A stretch of DNA of 64,000 nt from Streptomyces sp. SID13031 (GCF_010548305.1 NZ_JAAGLV010000014.1:62001-126000); one strand, 5' to 3'; shown: positions 50,373-59,570, numbered from the stretch's first letter. Numbers and translations are program-made. The notes: a model not told the origin generated them from the letters alone.

Positions 50373-50921
50373 TCAGGCCTTGGCGTCGTCGGCCGGCGCC
50401 TCGGCGGCGACGTCAGCGGCCGGGGCCTCTTCGGTCTTGGCCTCGACGGCGTCGTCCTTCGCGGTGTCATCCGACTTGGGAGCCTTGTCGGCCTTCTCAG
50501 CCTTCGCCTCGGCCTTGTCGGCCTTCGGCTCCGCCTTCTTGGCGGTGGCCTTCTTCGTGACGGCCTCGGTCTTCAGCGTGCCGTGCGCCTCGGCGAGGGC
50601 CTCGTTGAAGATCTCCTGCTTGTCACGCTTCGGCTCCTTGACCCGCAGCGGCGGCGGGGCATCGAGGCCCTTGAACTTCTGCCAGTCACCGCTGGCCTTG
50701 AAGATGGCCGCGACGGCCTCGGTCGGCTGCGCGCCGACGCCCAGCCAGTACTGCGCCCGGTCCGACTCGACGTAGATGAACGACGGCTCGGCCTTCGGGT
50801 TGTACTTGCCGATCTCCTCGATGGCGCGGCCGTCACGCTTGGCGCGGGCGTCCATCACGACGATGCGGTAGTGCGGCGCACGCTTCTTGCCGATGCGCTT
50901 CAAACGGATCTTGACTGCCAC
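50373..50921 (-). CDS. rpsP: 30S ribosomal protein S16 with long charged tail
   Basis: 182 residues. Residues 1-about 85 are canonical S16: VAVKIRLKRIGKKRAPHYRI (first 20), DARAKRDGRAIEEIGKYNP and RAQYWLGVGAQPTEAV. After about residue 105 a roughly 75-residue Lys/Ala/Glu/Asp-rich low-complexity tail follows (KKAEPKADKAEAKAEKADK and onwards). E. coli S16 has 82 residues. GTG start at 50921 (family start VAVKIRLKRIG); an in-frame ATG nine codons upstream is not used in relatives. Followed by khpA. Confidence 0.95.
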   Translation of the reverse strand: MAVKIRLKRIGKKRAPHYRIVVMDARAKRDGRAIEEIGKYNPKAEPSFIYVESDRAQYWLGVGAQPTEAVAAIFKASGDWQKFKGLDAPPPLRVKEPKRDKQEIFNEALAEAHGTLKTEAVTKKATAKKAEPKADKAEAKAEKADKAPKSDDTAKDDAVEAKTEEAPAADVAAEAPADDAKA

Positions 50922-51111
50922 GTTTGTGGTGTCTCCCTCGGGATTCATGTCTTGGTTGAGTGATGCACCGGTCGTGGGGACAACGGGTGACCACTCGGAT
51001 GGGCCGAGCCGGGACGTGGAGTTTAGAGGGCTGCACGTGATCCGGACGGACTCAGCCCATCATTCTGCCAGATTCGCCCCCGCCAGACCAATCCAGCCCC
51101 AACCAAACCCT

Positions 51112-51158
51112 TACGTCCGAAGAAGCGTCGACGACGTCCCTCCGCTTCTTCGGACGTA
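51112..51158 (-). terminator. 16-bp perfect terminator hairpin after GH4 gene
   Basis: TACGTCCGAAGAAGCG (51112-51127) is exactly complementary to 51143-51158 with a 15-base loop, just past the stop of the glycosidase gene (minus strand). It also separates rpsP from the sugar locus. Confidence 0.85.
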
Positions 51159-51168
51159 GGGGCTCGGG

Positions 51169-52512
51169 TCAGGCGCGGAACGCGGCCAGCTCGGGAAGGT
51201 GGTCGACGTACCCGTCGAGGAGTTGGTGGGCTGCTGTCACCGAGTCGATCAGGGGATGCCAGGCGAAGGCGCGGATGGCGGCCGAGCGGGAGCCTGACGT
51301 GGCCGCCTCGATGGTGGAGCGTTCGACGGCCTTCACCGCGCAGACCAGCCCGGCCTGGTGGTCGGTGAACTGGGAGACGGTGACCGGGCGGGCGCCGTTG
51401 GCGTCGACCGTGCACGGGATCTCCACCACCGCGTCCGCGTCGAGGTGGTGCAGGGTGCCGCGGTTGCGGACATTCAGGATCAGCGAGGCCCGCTCGTTGT
51501 GCGCGATCGCGCGCATCAGCGACAGCGCGACCTGCTCATAACCACCGGCCGACATGTCCCGCTCGTCCCGCTCGCCCGCGTCGGCGATCTCGCGGCTCTC
51601 GACCATGTACGTCGATTCGCGCTCGGCTCGCGTCTTCTGCCACAACTCCAAAGCATTGGCCGGCTGCCCAGCCGTCTCCGCATAGAACCGGGACTGCTGC
51701 TCCAGCAAGAACGTCCCCCGCGTCTGCTCGACCGCCTGTACCGCGGCCAGCGTCTCGCGCGCGAAGTAGTAGTAGTGCAGGTACTCGTTGGGGATCGACC
51801 CCAGCGACCGCAACCACTCGACCCCGAAGAGTCGCCCCTCCTCGAAATCCCCGAGCGCGGCGGGATCCGCGAGCAGCGCGGGCAGGTGGTCGACGCCGCC
51901 CGATTCCAGTCCTCGCAACCAGCCGAGGTGGTTCAACCCGGCGTAGTCGTAGAAGACCGACGACGGGTCCAGCCCCAACGCCAGGGCGGCCCGGCGGCCG
52001 AGCCCGGATGGCGAGTCACAGATGCCGATCACGCGATCACCCAGGTACGGGATCATCGCCTCGGTCACCATCCCGGCCGGGTTGGTGAAATTGATGACCC
52101 ACGCCTCCGGCGCCAGCGCGGCGATCCGCTGCGCGATGGCGGTGGCCACCGGCAACGTCCGCAATGCGTAGGCGATCCCACCGGCGCCGACGGTCTCCTG
52201 ACCCAGTACGCCGAGATCGAGCGCGACCCGCTCGTCGATAGTGCGCCCTTCGAGCCCGCCGACCCGGATCGCCGAGAAGACGAAGTCGGCACCCCGGATC
52301 GCCTCGTCGGGGTCGGTCGTCTCGGTCACCACCGGCGCATCGGCGTACGGCGCGGCCTGCTGGCGCAGTACGGACCCGATCGACGCCAGCCGGGTGCGGT
52401 CGGTGTCGTAGAGCACGACGGATGTGATCCGGCCATCACCGCGATCACCGAGCAACGCCTGATAAACGAGGGGCACCCGGAATCCGCCGCCCCCGAGAAT
52501 GGTCAGCCTCAC
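51169..52512 (-). CDS. Family 4 glycoside hydrolase (6-phospho-beta-glucosidase-like)
   Basis: 447 residues, normal GH4 length. GH4 enzymes use NAD+ and Mn2+ and cleave by oxidation/elimination. NAD site LTILGGGGFRVP, family motif VINFTNPAGMVTEA, metal-site GICDSPSG (Cys-Asp-x-Pro) and GLNHLGWL are present. The typical partner for a 6-phospho-beta-glucosidase is a PTS, yet the neighbours are a DeoR repressor, PfkB kinase and ABC sugar importer. So the substrate may be phosphorylated after import or be unphosphorylated. The ATG at 52512 overlaps the end of the deoR gene, suggesting cotranscription. Confidence 0.92.
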   Translation of the reverse strand: MRLTILGGGGFRVPLVYQALLGDRGDGRITSVVLYDTDRTRLASIGSVLRQQAAPYADAPVVTETTDPDEAIRGADFVFSAIRVGGLEGRTIDERVALDLGVLGQETVGAGGIAYALRTLPVATAIAQRIAALAPEAWVINFTNPAGMVTEAMIPYLGDRVIGICDSPSGLGRRAALALGLDPSSVFYDYAGLNHLGWLRGLESGGVDHLPALLADPAALGDFEEGRLFGVEWLRSLGSIPNEYLHYYYFARETLAAVQAVEQTRGTFLLEQQSRFYAETAGQPANALELWQKTRAERESTYMVESREIADAGERDERDMSAGGYEQVALSLMRAIAHNERASLILNVRNRGTLHHLDADAVVEIPCTVDANGARPVTVSQFTDHQAGLVCAVKAVERSTIEAATSGSRSAAIRAFAWHPLIDSVTAAHQLLDGYVDHLPELAAFRA

Positions 52513-53261
52513 GACAGCACCACCTGCACCCCTGCCTCCTCCAGTTGCGCCCGGGTCGCCTCGTCGGCGCCGGATTCGGTCACCACCATGGAAAGTTCGG
52601 TCGGGTCGCAGACCTTGGCGACGCCGTGGCCGGGGAACTTCGTCGCGTCGGCCAGCAGCACCACCCGGTCGGCGGCCTTGATCATCGCCCGCTTCACCGG
52701 CACCTCGATCATCGTGCTGTCCATCACCCAGCCGTCGGGGCGGACCCCGCTGGTGCCGAGGAACAGCCAGTCGACGTGGATCTGGCGCAGCGACTCCTCG
52801 GTCAGATAGCCGACCAGCGAGCGGTAGCTGCGCCGGACGAAGCCGCCCAGGATGATCAACTCGATCTGCTCGTCGTTCTGCAACTCCTCCAGGACGGCGA
52901 GGTTGCTGGTGACGACAGTCAATGAGCGCCCGTGCAGATGCTGTGCGACCCGCAGCGCCGTCGTACCGATGTCCAGCAGCACCGACTGCCCGTCGCTGAC
53001 CAGGGAGGCCGCGCGCCGGGCGATCTTGTCCTTCTCGGACGCGTGCACCGCGCTGACCTCGGCGAACGGCTCGTCACCGCCGTCGACGGCGAGCGCGCCG
53101 CCGTACACGCGGGTCAGCCGGCCCTGGTCGTGCAACTGCTCGAGGTCGCGCCGGATGGTCGCCTCGCTGACGCCCAGTTGGGCAGCCAGCAACTTCACAC
53201 CCCCGGCCCCGTCGACCCGAAGTGCGCGGACGATCTGATCCTGCCGCTGCTGTGGCAACAC
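52509..53261 (-). CDS. DeoR-family transcriptional repressor
   Basis: About 250 residues. N-terminal winged HTH (LLAAQLGVSEATIRRDLEQL, first 20, then DQGRLTRVYGGAL) and a C-terminal sugar-phosphate-sensing DeoR domain with DIGTTALRVAQ, VVTSNLAVLEEL and DWLFLGTSGV. DeoR proteins sense phosphorylated sugars. Start GTG at 53261 gives the family start LPQQRQDQIV; an upstream ATG at 53297 is possible but would add 12 unusual residues. Divergent from the pfkB-ABC operon and upstream of the GH4 gene: probable repressor of both. Confidence 0.92.
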   Translation of the reverse strand: MLPQQRQDQIVRALRVDGAGGVKLLAAQLGVSEATIRRDLEQLHDQGRLTRVYGGALAVDGGDEPFAEVSAVHASEKDKIARRAASLVSDGQSVLLDIGTTALRVAQHLHGRSLTVVTSNLAVLEELQNDEQIELIILGGFVRRSYRSLVGYLTEESLRQIHVDWLFLGTSGVRPDGWVMDSTMIEVPVKRAMIKAADRVVLLADATKFPGHGVAKVCDPTELSMVVTESGADEATRAQLEEAGVQVVLS

Positions 53262-53338
53262 CCAGAGACCGTACCACGCAAACTCTGTCATATTCACTCA
53301 TCTGACTGCAGAGGTATTGCGCAATCTGCTCAAAAGAT

Positions 53339-53361
53339 TCAAACTGCATGCACGAGTTTGA
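53339..53361. promoter_or_regulatory. Operator candidate, DeoR / PfkB divergent gap
   Basis: TCAAAC (53339-53344) and GTTTGA (53356-53361) form an inverted repeat with 11 bases between. GCTCAAA and TTTGAGC extend it on each side with imperfect spacing. Gap is AT-richer than the genes. Expected place for DeoR binding. Confidence 0.5.
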
Positions 53362-53386
53362 GCGACCCTGCAGGAGTGTGTCGACG

Positions 53387-54364
53387 ATGAGTGAGCTGGA
53401 TGTAGTCGTGTCCGGCCTGGTCTTCCAGGACCTCGTCCTCGGGCTGCCCTCCGCACCCCGCCCTGGCACCGAGGTCTGGGCGGACGGCTCCGCCGAGAGC
53501 CCGGGCGGGATCGCCAACTTCGCCGTTGCACTGGCCCGGCTCGGGCTGCGCACCGGAATGGCCGCGACCTTCGGCGCCGACGACCTCGGCGACCGGCTGT
53601 GGGACCGGCTGACGCAGGGCGAAGGCATCGATCTGACTCTCTCCCGCAAGCTCGACGGCTGGCAGACCCCCCTCACGGTGGCTCTTGCCTATGACAACGA
53701 CCGGGCACTGGTCACCAGGGGCACCCCTCCCCCACTGTCAGCCGACGAGCTCCTCACCACGCTGCCGGCCACCCGGGCCGTCGCCGCTCACCTCGGTCCC
53801 TGGCCGAACGAGTGGCTCGCCAAGGCCCGCGCGGCCGGCAGCGTGGTCTTCGCCGACGTCGGCTGGGACCCCACCGAGCAGTGGGACTCCGCAGTACTGG
53901 ACCAGCTGGAGCACTGCGACGTGTTCCTGCCGAACGCCGGCGAGGCGATGAGCTACACCCGCACGAGTACGCCGGCCGAGGCGCTCGAGCGGTTGGCCGA
54001 GAAGGTACCCCTGGTAGTCGTCTCCGACGGCGCCAACGGAGCACTCGCGCTCGACGCGGGCTCCGGCGAGCGGGTCGTAGTACCGGCCGTACAGGTCTCG
54101 GCGGCGGACACCACCGGGGCGGGTGATGTGTTCGCCGCCGGGTTCATCGCTGCGACGTTGTGGGAGCTGCCGCTCATCGAGCGCGTGCGGTTCGCCGCAT
54201 TGACCGCAGCTCTGTCCGTGACCCGGCTGGGTGGTGCCGACGCGGCTCCGCACTGGGCCGACCTCGCCGAATGGCACCGGCAGCATCCAGAAGACCAATC
54301 CCTTGCCGCGCTGATCAGCGCACACTCCGGAAGCGCTCCCCCGCGCGACCAGTCAGGAAGGTAG
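53387..54364 (+). CDS. PfkB-family carbohydrate/nucleoside kinase
   Basis: 325 residues of the ribokinase family. N-terminal glycine-rich substrate motif (ESPGGIANFAVALARLG), ATP/anion motif DTTGAGDVFAAGF with the catalytic Asp, and LPNAGEAMSYT (PNxxE-like). Substrate unknown: fructose-, ribose- or tagatose-like sugars are known for the family. ATG at 53387 with an AGGAG site in the upstream stretch. First gene of a rightward operon continuing with the sugar ABC genes. Confidence 0.9.
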   Translation: MSELDVVVSGLVFQDLVLGLPSAPRPGTEVWADGSAESPGGIANFAVALARLGLRTGMAATFGADDLGDRLWDRLTQGEGIDLTLSRKLDGWQTPLTVALAYDNDRALVTRGTPPPLSADELLTTLPATRAVAAHLGPWPNEWLAKARAAGSVVFADVGWDPTEQWDSAVLDQLEHCDVFLPNAGEAMSYTRTSTPAEALERLAEKVPLVVVSDGANGALALDAGSGERVVVPAVQVSAADTTGAGDVFAAGFIAATLWELPLIERVRFAALTAALSVTRLGGADAAPHWADLAEWHRQHPEDQSLAALISAHSGSAPPRDQSGR

Positions 54365-54368
54365 AACC

Positions 54369-55655
54369 ATGGAGCTCTCACGTCGGACGGTGCTCGCCGG
54401 AGGCTTCGCCGCCCTGCTCGGCGGAACGGTCGTCGGCTGCTCGTCGAGTATGGACACGGGATCGACGAAGAAGAACGCGACCGGCAACATCGCCCTGTGG
54501 TGCTGGCCGGGCGGCCTGGGCAAGTCCGTCCTGGACGACACGATCGCGCACTTCCCCGACCAGCACATCAAGTACTCCGAGGTCGGCGGCGACTTCAAGC
54601 AGAAGCTGCTCACCACTTTCAACGGCGGTACGTCGATCCCCGACATCACCGGCGTCAAGGGTGAGGACATCGCCTCGCTGCTGCCGCAGGCCAACCGGTT
54701 CATCGATCTCAAGACGATCGGCGCCGACTCGTTCCTGGGCGACTACCTGGAGTGGAAGGTCAAGCAGGCCACCACGCTGGACGGCAAGGTGATCGGGATC
54801 CCGATCGACATCGGCCCGACCGCGCTGTTCTACCGCGAGGACATCTTCACCGCTGCCGGGCTCCCGGGTGATCCCGCCAAGGTGGCCGAGCAACTGAAGA
54901 CCTGGGACGACTTCCTGGCCGCCGGGGTGGAGCTGCGGAAGGCCAACCCGAAGGCGCCGATCGTCGCCGACGCCGCCGACCTGTACGGCACGATCGTCAA
55001 CCAGGGCACGGCGCGCTACATCGACAAGGACAACAAGTTCATCGGCGACCAGGACCACATCCGCAAGGCCTGGGACACCGCGGTAAAGGCAGTCACGCTG
55101 AAGGTCGACGGCAAGACGCTGGGCGGTTCGCCAGACTGGAACGCCGGCCTCGACCAGGGCACGGTGCCCACCGTCACTGGCGCGGCCTGGGTCGCGCTGG
55201 ACATCAAGGCGGCCTGCAAGACGAGCGTCGGCAAGTGGCGGGTCGCGGCGACGCCGAGCGGCCCGGCGAACTTCGGCGGCTCGTTCCTGACCATCACCAA
55301 GAACGCCGCCGACCCGGCCGCCGCGCTCGAGGTGATCAAGTACATGCTCAGCGCTGACAACCAGGCCAAGGCGTTCGCCGACGCGCAGATCTTCCCGTCC
55401 GCGCCGGCCGCCTACGACAAGCCGCAGCTGAAGGCGGCCGACCCGTTCTTCGGCGGCCAGGTGCCGATCGACGTCTTCGGGCCGGCGGCGAAGGCGATCC
55501 CGATCGCCTATGAGGCGCCCCTCGACAGCGCGGTCGCCACCCCGTTCACCGACGGCATCAAGCTCGTCCAGGCGGGCAAGAAGACGTCGGACGCCGCCTG
55601 GGCGGAGGCCGTCTCGAAGGCGAAGCAGATCGGCAAGCGTCAGGGCGTGCAGTGA
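54369..55655 (+). CDS. Sugar ABC transporter substrate-binding lipoprotein
   Basis: 428 residues, extracellular solute-binding family 1. The N-terminus MELSRRTVLAGGFAALLGG carries a twin-arginine-like pair and ends in VVGC, lipidated Cys 24. The body has NIALWCWPGGLG, TTFNGGTSIPDITGVKGEDI, IGIPIDIGPTALFYREDIF and AAALEVIKYMLS, as in maltose/cellobiose-type binders. Starts four bases after the pfkB stop; its stop overlaps the first permease (GTGA). Confidence 0.93.
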   Translation: MELSRRTVLAGGFAALLGGTVVGCSSSMDTGSTKKNATGNIALWCWPGGLGKSVLDDTIAHFPDQHIKYSEVGGDFKQKLLTTFNGGTSIPDITGVKGEDIASLLPQANRFIDLKTIGADSFLGDYLEWKVKQATTLDGKVIGIPIDIGPTALFYREDIFTAAGLPGDPAKVAEQLKTWDDFLAAGVELRKANPKAPIVADAADLYGTIVNQGTARYIDKDNKFIGDQDHIRKAWDTAVKAVTLKVDGKTLGGSPDWNAGLDQGTVPTVTGAAWVALDIKAACKTSVGKWRVAATPSGPANFGGSFLTITKNAADPAAALEVIKYMLSADNQAKAFADAQIFPSAPAAYDKPQLKAADPFFGGQVPIDVFGPAAKAIPIAYEAPLDSAVATPFTDGIKLVQAGKKTSDAAWAEAVSKAKQIGKRQGVQ

Positions 55656-56584
55656 CCCTGACCGCGACAGCCCCCAGCAGACCGGCCCGTACTGCGAAAC
55701 CGCGGCGCCGGCGCGGCATCGCGTCGTACTGGCGCTTCTACCTGGCCCTGTCGCCGTTCTACCTGATCTTCCTCGTCTTCGGGCTCTACCCGGTGGCGTC
55801 GACGATCCTGCTCGCGTTCCAGAAGTGGGACGGGCTCGGGCCGCGCAAGATGGTCGGGTTGCAGAACTTCGGCTTCCTGATCGAGGACAGCACGTTCTGG
55901 CTGTCCTTGTGGAACACGGTCATCCTGTTCGTGATGTCGACCGTGCCGACGTTGGTGATCGCGATGGCGCTGGCGGTGATGCTGCACTCGGCCGTTCGGT
56001 TCAAGGGCATCTACCGGATCGCGTACTTCATCCCGAACATCACCTCACTGGTGGCGGCGGCGATCTTCTTCGCCGCCATCTTCAGCACCAACTTCGGGCT
56101 GATCAACTCCGGTCTGCGCGCGCTCGGGCTGCCGACCGAGGACTGGCTCCGACAGCCGTGGGGGATCAAGATCGCGATCTCCACGATGATCGTGTGGCAG
56201 TGGGCCGGCTACAACACGATCATCTATCTGGCCGGGTTGCAGGCGATCCCGACCGAGCAGTACGAGGCCGCCAAGGTCGACGGGGCCGGGCCGTTCCGGA
56301 CGTTCTTCTCGATCACGTTGCCACAGCTTCGCCCGGTGGTGCTGTTCACGGTGATCATGTCGACGATCGGCGGGTTGCAGACCTTTACCGAGCCACAAGT
56401 CATGGTCGGCAACAACGGTGGTACCGGGCAAAGCGGCATGACGGTCGTCATGTACTTCTACAACCAGGCGTTCTTCAACAACGACTACGGGTACGCCGGC
56501 GCGATCGCGCTGAGCATCTTCATGCTCGTGCTGCTCTTCACCGCGATCAACTGGAAGCTCCTCGGCGGAAGGGGCCGGCAGTGA
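55652..56584 (+). CDS. Sugar ABC transporter permease (MalF/UgpA type)
   Basis: 310 residues, six predicted helices from about residue 30 (YLALSPFYLIFLVFGLYPVA) to the C-terminus, with the EAA loop EQYEAAKVDGAGPFRTFFSITLP in the cytoplasmic loop. GTG start at 55652 overlaps the binding-protein stop. The stop overlaps the next permease. No ATPase gene follows; these importers commonly share a genome-wide MsiK-type ATPase. Confidence 0.94.
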   Translation: MTLTATAPSRPARTAKPRRRRGIASYWRFYLALSPFYLIFLVFGLYPVASTILLAFQKWDGLGPRKMVGLQNFGFLIEDSTFWLSLWNTVILFVMSTVPTLVIAMALAVMLHSAVRFKGIYRIAYFIPNITSLVAAAIFFAAIFSTNFGLINSGLRALGLPTEDWLRQPWGIKIAISTMIVWQWAGYNTIIYLAGLQAIPTEQYEAAKVDGAGPFRTFFSITLPQLRPVVLFTVIMSTIGGLQTFTEPQVMVGNNGGTGQSGMTVVMYFYNQAFFNNDYGYAGAIALSIFMLVLLFTAINWKLLGGRGRQ

Positions 56585-57411
56585 AGGCGCGCGTGAGGTG
56601 GCCCGGGCTGATCATGCACGTGGTGCTGGCGGTCACCGGGTTGCTGTGCCTGTTCCCGTTCTACTGGACGCTCGTGATGGCGACCAACACGACGTCGGAC
56701 ATCTACCGGTACCCGCCGAAGTTCACCTTCGGGTCGCAACTCGACGACAACATCCACGCGGTATTGGAGAACGTGGCGTTCTTCCAGTCGATGGCGAACA
56801 CGCTGATCGTGGCGGTGTCGACCACTCTGCTGGTGCTCTTCTTCGACTCGCTGGCCGCGTTCACCTTCGCGAAGTTCCGGTTCCCCGGGCGGAACGCGTT
56901 GTTCGTGATCCTGCTGGCGACGATGCTGCTGCCGGCCCAGCTGGGCGCGGTACCGCAGTTCCAGACGATGGCGGCGTTCGGCTGGGTCGGGTCGCTGAAG
57001 GCGCTGATCATCCCGGCGTCGGCGAACGCGTTCGGGATCTTCTGGTTGCGGCAGTACTTCCAGAACTCGATCCATGACGAGTTGGTGGAGGCGGCGACGC
57101 TGGACGGTTGCGGCTTCCTCGGCGTCTACCGGCACGTGGCGCTGCCGTCGGCGCGGCCGGCGCTGGCGTTCCTCGGCATCTTCACCTTCGTGGCCTCGTG
57201 GAACGACTACTTCTGGCCGTTGATCGTGCTGACCAACCCCGATCACCTGACGTTGCAGGTGGCGCTGTCGTCGCTGAACCGCAGCCACGGGGTCGACTAC
57301 AGCATGGTGATGACGGGTGCGCTGATGGCGATGATCCCGTTGATCATCGTCTTCACCATCTTCGCCCGCCAGTTCATCAAGGGCGCGACCGAGGGCGCTA
57401 TCCGCGGGTGA
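56581..57411 (+). CDS. Sugar ABC transporter permease (MalG/UgpE type)
   Basis: 276 residues, six helices, starting KARVRWPGLIMHVVLAVTGL (after the first Met) and containing LVEAATLDGCGFLGVYRHVAL (EAA loop with a Cys) and FVASWNDYFWPLIVLTNPDH. GTG start at 56581 overlaps the previous stop. Last gene of the operon; its 3' end overlaps the convergent gene remnant by 14 bases. Confidence 0.94.
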   Translation: MKARVRWPGLIMHVVLAVTGLLCLFPFYWTLVMATNTTSDIYRYPPKFTFGSQLDDNIHAVLENVAFFQSMANTLIVAVSTTLLVLFFDSLAAFTFAKFRFPGRNALFVILLATMLLPAQLGAVPQFQTMAAFGWVGSLKALIIPASANAFGIFWLRQYFQNSIHDELVEAATLDGCGFLGVYRHVALPSARPALAFLGIFTFVASWNDYFWPLIVLTNPDHLTLQVALSSLNRSHGVDYSMVMTGALMAMIPLIIVFTIFARQFIKGATEGAIRG

Positions 57412-57616
57412 GTCTGGCGGCGAGCCGATCGGCACCCTCCCCGGTCAGCTCGCCGCTGCCTACTCCTCGGCCGTTGAGGATTCGCAGTACCGCATCGCCG
57501 GCCGCGTGCACCTCGGGTCCCTGCCCGTACGACCAGTCGTAGTCGTCGGCAACCAGTTGTACTCCGGCCAGCCGCGCCAGGCGTTCCGTCCTGATCAACT
57601 GCGGCAGGTCGTTCAT
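57398..57616 (-). pseudogene. Remnant: C-terminal end of a maleylpyruvate-isomerase-family (mycothiol-dependent) protein
   Basis: 72 codons that read like the last third of an MDMPI/TIGR03083-type protein: RLARLAGVQLVADDYDWSYG, GPEVHAAGDAVLRILNGRG and LTGEGADRLAARL, the usual GPE...A.LL.L.GR...L.GDG...L.ARL ending. Intact relatives are about 200-270 residues, with an N-terminal metal-binding helical bundle that is absent. Upstream on the same strand only 24 bases separate it from the caspase gene end. No good ribosome site. Best read as a decayed gene truncated at its 5' end; a short functional protein cannot be excluded. Confidence 0.72.
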
Positions 57617-57640
57617 GGGTGGAGTGTGACAGGTTGACCT

Positions 57641-59569
57641 CTACGTCGGTAGAGGCGGTAGCCGGCGACTGACCAGGACGCCGGCGACGATGAGCAGGTT
57701 GCCGAGGATGCCGGCGAGGAAGTCTGCGGCTGAGGCGCCATCGGTCAGTGACGGTACTGCGGCGATCATGCTGATGGCGGCGTAGGTGACGGCGGTGGCG
57801 GTGAACCAGGTCCTGGTGCGCGCCTCGACCGCGGCAATGGCGAGCCAGCCGAGCGCGACGACGGCCAACGGCTCCAGCAGGGCGAGCTTGGTGACGGTGG
57901 AGAAGGAGATGCCGTCGCTGTGCTGGATCGTCGTCCCCAGCAACAACACGATGCCACCGGCAACGATCAACGCGAAGGCGGACGCCCGGACCGGCCACGG
58001 CCGCGGCTGTGGCTTGAGGGTGACGAGGATGGCCACCGCCAGGATGAGAGCGATGAAGCCGGCGACGAGCCACTCGGCCGTCTCCTCCGCGGCGAGCCCG
58101 CCGGCGAGGAACAAGAAGGCATCCTCCCCGACCGACAGGGCGCAACCCAGCGCGATCCCCAGCGCGACCGGCACCCACCGCGCCGCCAGACTCGCGGCCA
58201 GCAAGCCGACCGACGCAAGGATCTCCGGGTCGTCCCAACTCCGGTAGACCCGCCACCCGGTATTCGAGTCGTCCGACCAGATCCGCCGGGAATCAACAGC
58301 CCCAGGCCAGTTGACGATCACCAGAAGCACAGCCCCCACAACCAGGACTGCCACCACCCACCAAGGCACGGGCGCCGGTTTGTCAAAGGCCGCGAGCTGC
58401 TGCGCACGCTCGGCACGCACCTCGGCCACCAGTTTCTGCTTACGCTCCTCAAAGCGCTGCTCGGCCTCAGACGAAGGTTGTGGTGTTATCACAGGAGCGG
58501 CGACGGGCTCGGGCGCTGCCGGCTCGGGTGCAATCGGCTTGGACGCAACTGGGGCGGCTGGGTCAGGTACCAGGTCTTGCAGGGCAGGTGGGGCACTCGT
58601 CAGCGCCCGGGTGGCGGCTTCGGAGACTTTGCGGCTGTCGTCGTTGGTCATCTGGGTGAGGGCTTGGTAGGCGGCGAAGGCGAGGCCCAGGTCATCGCTC
58701 GCGAGGCGTTCGCGGAGGTAGTCGACCACGCCGAAGCGGGCCGCTGACAACGGGCTTGCCATGGCTTCGAGTAGCTCGGGGGCCAACGCCGTCGGGGTGA
58801 TCCGGTGGGAGCGCGCGATCAGGAGTTCGCCTTGGGAGCCGAAGGTCCACATCTGCGGGTTCTGGTTCGGCGTGACCCGGTGGACCTGGTCCGTCACGTA
58901 GCCGACGAGTTCGGTGAGGCCTACCCAACCGTCGCCATCCTTGTCCGCATCGCCGGACATCAGGCCGTCCACCACCGCGCTGGTGAACACGGACGGCTTC
59001 GGCGTACCGGAGGCCAACTGCCCGCCCTCGAACGCGTACTCCATCGCGCTCGAAGCAGTGACGACCACCCGGCCGCGTCCGCCACCGACTCCATCCTGGC
59101 CGGCGAAGGCGTCGCGCACCTGCGCCTCCCCCGCCGCGCGCACGACCAGCCCGCGCGGAAACGCGCCGCCGTAGCAACAGTCGAGGAACAACGCGATCCG
59201 TTGCGCGCGGCTGTCCGCCATCTGCCGATTGACGAAGTCCGCGGCCACCGCCGTCGACGCCAGCCGCGTCGGCTTGGTGTCCGCGACGGCCAGGAACAGT
59301 TCGCCGGCCGCGTTCTTCAGCCCATGGCAGGAGAAATGCAGCAACAGCAGGTCTTCCGGCGATCGATCCGAGAAGAAGTCCTCGACGGCGAACCGGATCG
59401 CCTGCGCCGACTCGTTCTGCAACACCCGTACGTCGAACCCGCCGACCTCCGGATCACCCAGTACGTCGGCCAGCGCCGCCGCATCGCGAGCCGGCGCCAT
59501 CAGCCGGCTCAACCCCGGATCGGTGTACTCCGCGTTGGCTATCACCAGAGCGAATCGAGACCCGTCCAT
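57641..59569 (-). CDS. Caspase-like peptidase with HEAT-like region and multi-pass membrane tail
   Basis: 642 residues. Residues 1-about 260: C14 caspase-fold domain with MDGSRFALVIANAEY, catalytic His82 (LLHFSCHGLK) and catalytic Cys132 (LFLDCCYGG). About 275-340: helical HEAT-like region (LAPELLEAMASPLSAARFGV and QALTQMTNDDSRKVSEAA). About 385-425: proline-rich then charged coiled-coil stretch (EAEQRFEERKQKLVAEVRAE). About 430-640: roughly eight transmembrane helices. Two bases after the EACC1 gene, hence cotranscribed. Membrane-anchored caspases with EACC1 partners are predicted effectors of counter-invader suicide systems; the cleavage target is unknown. Confidence 0.9.
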   Translation of the reverse strand: MDGSRFALVIANAEYTDPGLSRLMAPARDAAALADVLGDPEVGGFDVRVLQNESAQAIRFAVEDFFSDRSPEDLLLLHFSCHGLKNAAGELFLAVADTKPTRLASTAVAADFVNRQMADSRAQRIALFLDCCYGGAFPRGLVVRAAGEAQVRDAFAGQDGVGGGRGRVVVTASSAMEYAFEGGQLASGTPKPSVFTSAVVDGLMSGDADKDGDGWVGLTELVGYVTDQVHRVTPNQNPQMWTFGSQGELLIARSHRITPTALAPELLEAMASPLSAARFGVVDYLRERLASDDLGLAFAAYQALTQMTNDDSRKVSEAATRALTSAPPALQDLVPDPAAPVASKPIAPEPAAPEPVAAPVITPQPSSEAEQRFEERKQKLVAEVRAERAQQLAAFDKPAPVPWWVVAVLVVGAVLLVIVNWPGAVDSRRIWSDDSNTGWRVYRSWDDPEILASVGLLAASLAARWVPVALGIALGCALSVGEDAFLFLAGGLAAEETAEWLVAGFIALILAVAILVTLKPQPRPWPVRASAFALIVAGGIVLLLGTTIQHSDGISFSTVTKLALLEPLAVVALGWLAIAAVEARTRTWFTATAVTYAAISMIAAVPSLTDGASAADFLAGILGNLLIVAGVLVSRRLPPLPT

Positions 59570-59570
59570 C

